Below are positions 57,001-64,000 of a stretch of 64,000 nt of DNA, in pieces (position 1 is the first letter of the stretch; each line of letters opens with the position of its first letter). Location: assembly GCA_012845835.1 (NCBI GenBank), contig JABAKD010000016.1, forward strand, positions 6,665,919 through 6,729,918. The letters run 5' to 3'. Made by a program: the position numbers and the translations under genes. Below the pieces are notes generated by a model. It was given only the letters and a program-made list of their open reading frames with translations. It made no database searches and had not been told where the DNA came from. The DNA comes from Undaria pinnatifida. Its lineage: Eukaryota; Sar; Phaeophyceae; Laminariales; Alariaceae.

Positions 57001-58034
57001 CTGATATTTTGCGCCCAGCGGTTTGCAACTGGAGTAGCTCAACTGTTTGGAAGTGGAGGGCTTCTTCGGGTTGAGCTGGGGGAGGCGATTATTTTTTCCG
57101 CTTTCAGTTTATTTTTTACCACGTCCTGGTGGTCGGGCGGATGCCCGGCACGGCTGGTTGATCAAGAATAGCCAGCGTTCGAGCGTCTTACCAGCTGGCT
57201 GGTAGGGCGAAGACAGAGTTCGAGCATTTTACCAGCTGGCTGATCGAGCATGTGATAGCCAGAAATTAGGCGTTTTACCGTCAATACTGGTAAGTATTTT
57301 GCAGCAACAACAAGCAAGTACACCGTGCCACGGATGTCCGAGTCGGTATATGGTGCGGTTCATCTTCTTCACTGCTGTAACACACGGCATGTTTCCCCCC
57401 CCCCCCGTCATCCCATTTATTATCCTCGCACTATCGCGCTCCCTCCCAGTAGTAAGTAGCTCAGATCTGGGGTCACATAGCAAGCCCTCCTCCCCCCCCT
57501 CCCCACTCCAGTACGTGCCTTCGTTTTTATCGCGAGAAGACTTCGGCATTTTCTTCCCTCGTCGAATTGTGTGGAATTGTGACAAGCTACGGTGAACGAG
57601 CAGCATGTGTGTGTTCTGAGGTGTTCCTAACCTGTACGATGCATGATGGCCAAACACAGTTTATTTTGAGTAAACTAAAAGTGCAACTGGGTGACCAAAC
57701 ACAGCACATTCCAATTCCGGAACAAGAATGACATTATTCCGACGATTCTGTGCTAAGGAGCCACACCATTCAAAAAATATTTTGCAAAAAAAGATGTGGT
57801 GTACACCTTAATGCCTCTGCTAGATCGCCGCACGCACCACACCCAACATTCGCCAGAAACAATGTTATCAGTCTAATCGAGGTTGTTAACAGGTTGACAG
57901 GGACTGCGCGTGCGAACCGGTGCTGGAGTGGCTTCAGAATATCTGCCTCAATTGTTTGGCTTCAATATTTTGATTTTGTGCTTTTTCTAGTAGAGAGGTG
58001 GAACCACTGCAGAACCTTGCAGGAAAATTGAAAA
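57001..58034. other. No gene recognised
   Basis: Has a repeated ACCAGCTGGCTG word (57191, 57231) and stretches similar to 54830-54990 (CTCAGATCTGGGGTCACATA versus CTCAGATCCGGGGTGACTAG, then a C-rich run). This suggests another dispersed repeat pair. Confidence 0.4.
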
Positions 58035-58150
58035 GATACCTCGGCATAGATGAGATCGAGGATGTCGTCGAAACTCGTCCTTGCAAGCTGCGGGTGATAT
58101 TTTGATCGCGCGTGCTACCGCATGAGTACCTCCTTATGAAGGATGACTAT
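58035..58150 (+). repeat. Family A repeat, head copy
   Basis: GATGAGATCGAGGATGTCGT, CGAAACTCGTCCTTGCAAGC and GATCGCGCGTGCTACCGCAT in family order. Confidence 0.55.
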
Positions 58151-58420
58151 TTTATACAATAGAAACCAGTTCAATTGATCCAATGTACACTGCAAATGCA
58201 CTGCTTGGGGCGCCTTTTAGGGCCCAACACCCACGAGGAGGTGGGATTTAGGTTGCGGCAAACTGAACCTTCACAAGCAAAACACCATGCACGATCAAGT
58301 TTTGGATGCAAGATTAAAATATGGATGAACGTGATTGACTTAGACGCCCACCGCGGCCAAAAAAGTGCCTCTCCGACGCCTGTACTGCGCGACCAACAAT
58401 GACGACGCACGAAGGTACAC

Positions 58421-58515
58421 CAGGTGAACACCAAGGGCGCGCACTTTGCGTGCTGGTCCTGGTGCGTCAACGCGTACGTCAGGCACTTGAGCACACGAAG
58501 ACGTCGCTCAAAACC
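58421..58515 (-). CDS. Orphan exon of an unrecognised gene
   Basis: Between a consensus acceptor (aaaatcag|GG) and a donor (ACCTG|gtgtac) the minus strand reads GFERRLRVLKCLTYALTHQD then QHAKCAPLVFT. This is a helical, coding-like sequence with GC-rich third positions and no stop. It leaves phase 2. I could not find a matching neighbour exon on either side, so the gene, if real, is spread over long introns or broken. Family not recognised. Confidence 0.3.
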
Positions 58516-59309
58516 CTGATTTTGGCTTAAGTATTATACCTCGTACGCGATTTCGCGTGTCACCGTATGTATCAAAACGTTATTGCTCACCGCTCTGCTT
58601 GGCTGCCGATACAAGTAGTTGTTACACTTGCTTTCGGCCGATTTTGAGCCTCACAAAAAGCCGATTGTGATGTTTCACAATAATATTCTCCATTTACGAG
58701 TCTCCAGTACACTTGGACCTGGAGAACGTCATACCCGTTGCGTATTTCAACCCATCCATACTAAACCTCAGACCAGCAACCTCTAAAATACTGCGGTCAC
58801 TACTGCCGCTACCATCTGACTCCAACTGATTTTTTCAAGTCAGAGCCAACACGCCAACACTACCAATGCTCGACTGACCAAACATCACATGACAGACCCA
58901 AAACAAGAATCTGCTTCGAATCCTTAGAAACGTCACAGCTTCCATCCACCCGGGCGCTTGTATGCGTTATACCTGGTAGCTTTTAAGTAAAATCATGAAT
59001 ATGAACGCATGCAGTCTCATTCCATTCCTACTGCGCACATCCTACAGAACGCACTCGCAAAATCGGCCAAACCCGAAATCCTACGAGGCACATGCAAAAT
59101 CCTACGATGCACGCGCGTTTTTCATCCCGGAGTACATCATTGCGGCATAATAAAAACTATAGCGTGTGCAGCCACCCTCCCGCTTCCCCGCTTGTCGCAA
59201 GTTGGACGTGTCCCCTACAACTTCCATGCCTTAACTTCCTTACAGGGTGTTTGTCCCGTCCCAATCGTGCGCAAGTCCAGCCTTCAACACCCTACCGAGC
59301 AACCCCCAC

Positions 59310-59690
59310 GAGTCTCTCCACCACCGGTATAGCATACCATGTCCACATGAAAGCCAAGCTTCCATCTGATTATGATAATGTTCTCACATTAGCTCAATTG
59401 CCCGAAAACTAGCCCGTGGCCAACATCGTTCCTCTCGTAGAAGTGCTGTGCTGTGCTTACCACGCCCAAAACGAAAGCCAAATCGCCATGTATTATATCC
59501 CTCTTAACACATTTGATTTTCCAACTCAACACTACTGAGTACACGTGCTGCGCTGTAGTTGCCTTCCCACTACAGCATACCATGCCAAAATGAAAGCCAA
59601 ACTTCCATCTACATACCTCCAACACCTTCAATTTTCCAACAAAGCACTACCGCCGTAGTAGACGTGCTATGTCGCACTTACATACCACTG
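59310..59690. repeat. About 115-bp tandem repeat, 3 diverged units
   Basis: GTAGAAGTGCTGTGCTGTGC, TACACGTGCTGCGCTGTAGT and GTAGACGTGCTATGTCGCAC mark equivalent points in three units, which also share GAAAGCCAA(A/G)CTTCCATCT-like words. Lies just downstream of the PHF5A stop. Confidence 0.65.
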
Positions 59691-59891
59691 AAAGCGGAAA
59701 TGTAACAACCGTTTCGTATCCATATTAATACCCAAACGGTCCCTATAACTCCGTCCAGATTCGCCCGTAGGTCATTTCCTTTTCCTCCTCGGCCGACGCC
59801 CACAACGACTGACTTTGATTAAATCAGTCTGATTATGATTAAATCAGTCTGATTACGCTTCAATCAGTCGTTGCGGCGCAGGCCACCAGCA

Positions 59892-62800
59892 TCATCTCTT
59901 TTTGAAGCCATACTTCTTCCGTTCGTAGAACAAGTCCTGGAGGCATGAAAAAACGGCAAAAACGGCAAAACAGGAAAACACGAGTCAGCGTTACACTATT
60001 CAACACTAATACCAGGTACAAAACACGCACGAGGAAAACGGGGGTAGGCATCACGTTCGTCAAATTTTCTCTCATCTACACAACGTAGAGCTGCAGGTAT
60101 AGTATTAACGGACATCTCGCACATAAAGAGGGGTAAAAAATAAAAACAAAAATAATTGCTTGTTTCGGGGAGAGGACGTAAAATACAAACTTGAAAAAAA
60201 AACGGGACTCAGGGGGATGATTTTGGATACGAAATGAGGACGGAGGATGGCGTCTTTCAAGCGTTCCAGGTTAGAGAATATCGCGAATTCTGCCGTATCG
60301 CATCGGCACACCAAAAAAATCACCGCCAGATGCTGACCTAACGCTGTCAGACATCGTTTCGCCTGGAGGGATCTATATGGCCTCCGTGATCTGTTTATCT
60401 GAGCAGGGTATGTGTGATCTAAAAGCTCTTGCATACATGTTTGCCGGGTGGGACCTGTATGGTCAAAAACGTTCCCCAGGCTTTCAATCGACGCCGAAAA
60501 ACACGCTTTACACCCACTACTACCCCTGTACGGTCCGAAACAGTGCGTCACGTGTATATCAAAAGTGCTCGTGCTCCGCGCTAAATTAAGACGGGGCTCA
60601 ATCCACCTCCCAAACCTTGCCAACATGCCATCTGTTAATAGGAAGGTTCGCACAAATCGACCAGATACCGTAATAGACCGATCGCGCGCATCTCACGATC
60701 CGCCAAGCCACGGAATGATTTCTCGCGTCATGCGTGCAACGAACACATAATAACACAACAACCGCTGCGACACCATGACTGATGCAACGCAAGAACCGCT
60801 GCAACACAGGAGCCGCTGGTACACAAGAACCACCCACCGTCTTGGAACTTCCCAGGTTGACGATCTTTGGACAACCATCGCGATCCTTCTCCTGCTGAGT
60901 GCACTCCCGACAGTAGTAAGCGTCCGAGATGCCTGGCCCACCGCAGATCGTGCACCTCCCCTAATTTTTGCGTGAAACACACACAAAAAAATGACCACAG
61001 CCGTACCGAATGAAAAACGCGTACGAAGGGAGTTGAATTTATCCCAAGGAAGTCAAACCACGCCAGCCAGCCTTTTTAGCAGTGCACCCACGTTTTGTGG
61101 ACGCATCATTTTGAGTCAGAATGAAAAAAAATCGCAGTGGTAGGGTTAACGTGTTCATCGAGAGGTTTTCATTAAAACTTAAACTACACACCTGGTACAT
61201 TCAATTCAGTAAGCTCTGAGATCGAGGATTTCGTCGGAACCCATCGCGGCAAAAATGTGAGATACTCCAAACGCGCATATAATGTTGTGGGCGTGCATAT
61301 CAGATTGACGGATATAGGCCGGCGACTATCCTTAGTGATAGCTAGTACCAGGGTCCACAGGGTGAAAACAAAGACGTCCAGCCTTCAATCAATCTACGCA
61401 CGGAAACGTCCTGTAGGTTTACAGTCTTGCCCCCTCTAGCGGCAACAGAGCAGGTACGGCAAGGTGGCAAGGCTCGATGGAGGTACACAAATCGTGAATT
61501 GAGCGCGAATCGCTGGTCGCTGCGTGACGATTCGTGTGACAGCGTGCTACCGTACCTGCATACACAGCGTGCTAGCTGCATACCGTCTCTCGACTTTTCC
61601 CGTAGACTAGTTCACACGGCGTTTAGATCGTACATATCATCTATACTTAGATCCTATACTTGTCGATATTATATGTTGTGCAGGATCTGTGCAGTACATA
61701 TCCAACCCACGAACATTTGCGATAGATCATACAGATCATACGGCTGCCACTCGGCAACATGGTATATATACGCCACGCAGATCACATTGACCTGGGATCT
61801 ACCTGCCCTGAATGACAAACTAATAGGGATGTGATCTGTCAGATGTGTGGGTTAATTGTGGCGTTTAAGCGTCTACGCGCTACGCGCTAGGCTCCACTCT
61901 CAAGGGCGGACTGCCGTGCGCTAGGCAAAAACGCAGGCGGTGTTGACTGAAGACGGTCGTGGTGCACATATGCATATATATGTGCCTTGTGCGTGAGTCA
62001 CGTACTTGCAGGGGAGACATAAACAACAGGGTCGATCGGATACCGGTGCTTCGTAAAAGCAAGCCTTAAAATCGCATCAAGAGCTTAGGATTACAGCATT
62101 GACTGTGCGAGCGCACTACTTATACTCTCGACGAACAGACGCTTACGGCAAACACCACGCCAAGAGCGGAGTCCACACAACACAACCGCCAACGCTCCTA
62201 ATGAATAGACAACATAAACGTCCACTATCGTTGAAGGAGTTTGTACGGCAGGCAGAGAGCACTGACCTCGTAGGAACCGTAGTTGCACTCGTCGCAGATG
62301 CGGACCAGAGTGCAGGGGCGTACGTAAGAGTCGCAGACGACACACTTCCCGTCACCTGGAGGTGTTATATAAAAAGATTACGGCAAAGGGCGCGAACGGG
62401 GCGGGCACGATCAGCAGTGCTTTGCAAGAGGGATGGGTGCTCGTGTGCTCATATAGGGCTGTGACATTCGGCAATTTTGTAACACAAAAACGACGTGACG
62501 GGCGCTTGCTAATACCGCAACAACACTCTACTACCATCAGGTCTTAGTGCGAAAAATGCGTCGGCGTTACGACCGTGAACGACCTTGTAAGATCGGACTC
62601 GCCATTTCTTTTTTAAATCCACCCGCGGTTGTGGTCTCGCACTGGAAGACAAGTGCGTCAGGGTCCAACTCAGGCAGACTATACTTGTATCGCGGCCCTC
62701 TTTTGCAAAAGTGTTGGTAATAGTTGAGTTATTGTTTGTTGTTGTTCTCACATTGACTCGCATAATCAAGTCCGTGGTCACAGGACAGGCTCCACTCACT

Positions 62801-63596
62801 CTAGAGCTGAGGAATACCCCAGGGAAAAACACAAACCAAAGGCGGTACACGCAGGTATCACAGCTGACGCAATTCACGCCTTCACCAGAAACATCTGAAA
62901 TCGGGAGTCAGCCTACGATGTGCCAGGTCCGTACTGGTGCATACGTCTCACTACTCGCGCCTGGAAAAAACGATTACACCGCTTGCCACCCAAAAAAGAC
63001 TACCACGTACACACTACACGTAGTACCTACCACTACACATACGCACGACAAACGCAAGTCAATTGGAAAAAAAAGCGAAAAAGAAAAGAAAAGAAGATAA
63101 AGGGAAGGAAAAAAGAAAAGACAAGAAAAGAAAAGCAAGAAAATGCAAGACAAGAATGAGGAAGCAAGGAAAGGAAAAGAGAAAAAAAAAATGTCTTACT
63201 AGAAGACCCTAGGAACTGACTAAAGACGGCATTGGGCTCATAGAGGGCATGTAAGTACCCAACCCCCTGACCCCTGATTTGTATCTACTGCTGTAGTGCA
63301 CACAATTAAAAAGATGACTACAGCATAGCCAGCACCCGCCACATGAAGTATGCATAGCCCGTGCTGCTAAGAAGGGTAAGGGGGTGTTCCCAAGCTAGAC
63401 TGCACGTTGATCTCCGACATGTACTCAGGATGACATGAATGACGTTCTTACACGATTAAATAGCCTTCTCGAAGTGAGATCCCCTCCACCACCTGTAAAA
63501 AAAAACGCCAAAAAAAAGTAACAACCACATCGCGCGGTTTGACATTCGTATACACAAGACACAAGTACTCACATTTCTCGCACAGTCGGCCGATTG
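59892..63596 (-). CDS. PHF5A: PHF5A/Rds3, SF3b subunit of the U2 snRNP (5' end not in view)
   Basis: Minus-strand exons: 63596-63573 (24 nt), 62355-62267, 60960-60838, 59936-59892. They read AIGRLCEK, then [20 protein letters not shown] and [10 protein letters not shown], then [40 protein letters not shown] and T, then [14 protein letters not shown] and stop. All junction phases agree (1/2, 0/0, 0/0) and all donors are GT. This is almost residue for residue the eukaryotic PHF5A, a zinc-knuckle protein of about 110 residues that helps SF3b recognise the intron branch site. About 93 residues are encoded here; the missing 17-18 at the N-terminus must come from a first exon upstream of 63596, most likely beyond 64000. 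Introns are 0.9-1.3 kb. Confidence 0.93.
61205..61425 (+). repeat. Family A repeat, decayed copy in a PHF5A intron
   Basis: CTCTGAGATCGAGGATTTCG, ATAGGCCGGCGACTATCCTT, CCAGGGTCCACAGGGTG and CTACGCACGGAAACGTC match the family A sequence in order. Confidence 0.5.
62700..62955 (-). repeat. Family B repeat, reverse copy without the insertion
   Basis: TCAAGTCCGTGGTCACAGGA, CACAAACCAAAGGCGGTACA, TCACAGCTGACGCAATTCAC and CGGGAGTCAGCCTACGATGT. It gives the empty-site form of the copy at 19735-20340. Confidence 0.6.
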
Positions 63597-64000
63597 CTGG
63601 ACAGGAACCAGACGGCGGCGAAGTCAGTAGTCAGCAGCAGTTGGGGGGGGGGGATAGAAGGGCGCACAAAGGACGACGGGCGAAGAGGACATGAGTTAGA
63701 ATGTTACGGTTGTTTTGCACTACAAATAATGAGGCGCGCTAGTGCTAACTGCGAACTATTACTTCTCGGTTACGCATCATATGCTGCTGTTGTTTCGCAT
63801 GCTGGTATTGCTGCAACTCTGATCCTGCTTTCGATTTCGCTTTCTGCCGCTGCTACTCCTGTTGTTGCTTGGGGTACTCTTGATGGCGAGTACCAGACGT
63901 TGCCGGTTGTTGGCTGTATTGCGCCTTATAAATAGAAGCAGGGCAGATCATGGGTCACTACTACTTACCCACCCACCATCGAAGATGACACCGCGTTCGT

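Noticed and set aside
60105..60653. 182-residue minus-strand open frame
   Set aside because: It falls inside a PHF5A intron, has no recognisable motif, ends in Phe/Leu-rich low complexity, and its codon use differs from the true exons.
62509..62877. 122-residue minus-strand frame sharing MNC.SCDTCV and [10 protein letters not shown] with the frame at 38-253
   Set aside because: Both sit in family B repeat copies. The protein similarity is explained by DNA similarity, and the frames end differently.

Overview
This is eukaryotic nuclear DNA. It has spliceosomal introns with GT-AG borders, dispersed tRNA-derived and inverted-repeat elements, decayed LINE reverse-transcriptase sequence, many microsatellites and homopolymer runs, and low gene density. 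I see no bacterial operons, Shine-Dalgarno-led gene clusters, rRNA or CRISPR arrays. Long introns packed with repeats, GC-rich exons with Ala/Gly/Ser-rich disordered protein segments, and TTAGGG-type internal repeats would suit a large-genome stramenopile such as a brown alga. That assignment is inference only.

Most real genes were recovered by joining short exons whose splice phases agree, because no long ORF represents them. From left to right they are: an apparently intronless MORN-repeat protein (minus, 9023-10435); the first exon of a protein with a dual-acylation MGC start and an acidic low-complexity body (minus, 21685-22324); a broken LINE reverse transcriptase (plus, 23480-24370); a two-exon 77-residue small protein of unknown function (plus, 25324-26234); a 10-exon, 17.5 kb Obg-family GTPase, probably mitochondrial (minus, 27690-45166); a RING-finger protein of the Zip3/RNF212/HEI10 meiotic type (plus, 45495 to at least 53621); and the splicing factor PHF5A/Rds3 (minus, 59892-63596, first exon not found and probably beyond the right edge). 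A single orphan exon lies at 58421-58515 (minus). The Obg and RING genes start head to head, 328 bp apart.

The left 21 kb and most introns are repeat territory. Recurrent families are: (A) a G-rich repeat with a conserved head around CTGTGAGATCGA and GTCGAAACTCATCTTTGCAAG; (S1) a tRNA-derived SINE of about 300 bp with A and B boxes; (S2) a second tRNA-like repeat with TAGCTCAGTGG, in tandem at 42.1-43.2 kb and 51.2-51.5 kb; (M1, M2) two inverted-repeat elements whose cores contain TTAGGG repeats; and families B, D and E, which are dispersed and diverged. Several minisatellites are also present, one inside the Obg gene next to an exon border.

Functionally the genes are unrelated housekeeping or meiotic genes (organellar ribosome assembly, U2 snRNP/SF3b splicing, meiotic crossover control) separated by repeats. 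There is no biosynthetic or defence cluster. The most interesting points are the RING gene with a 17-G run that breaks its frame, the minisatellite whose units carry splice-acceptor-like ends, and the two inverted-repeat families with telomere-like cores.
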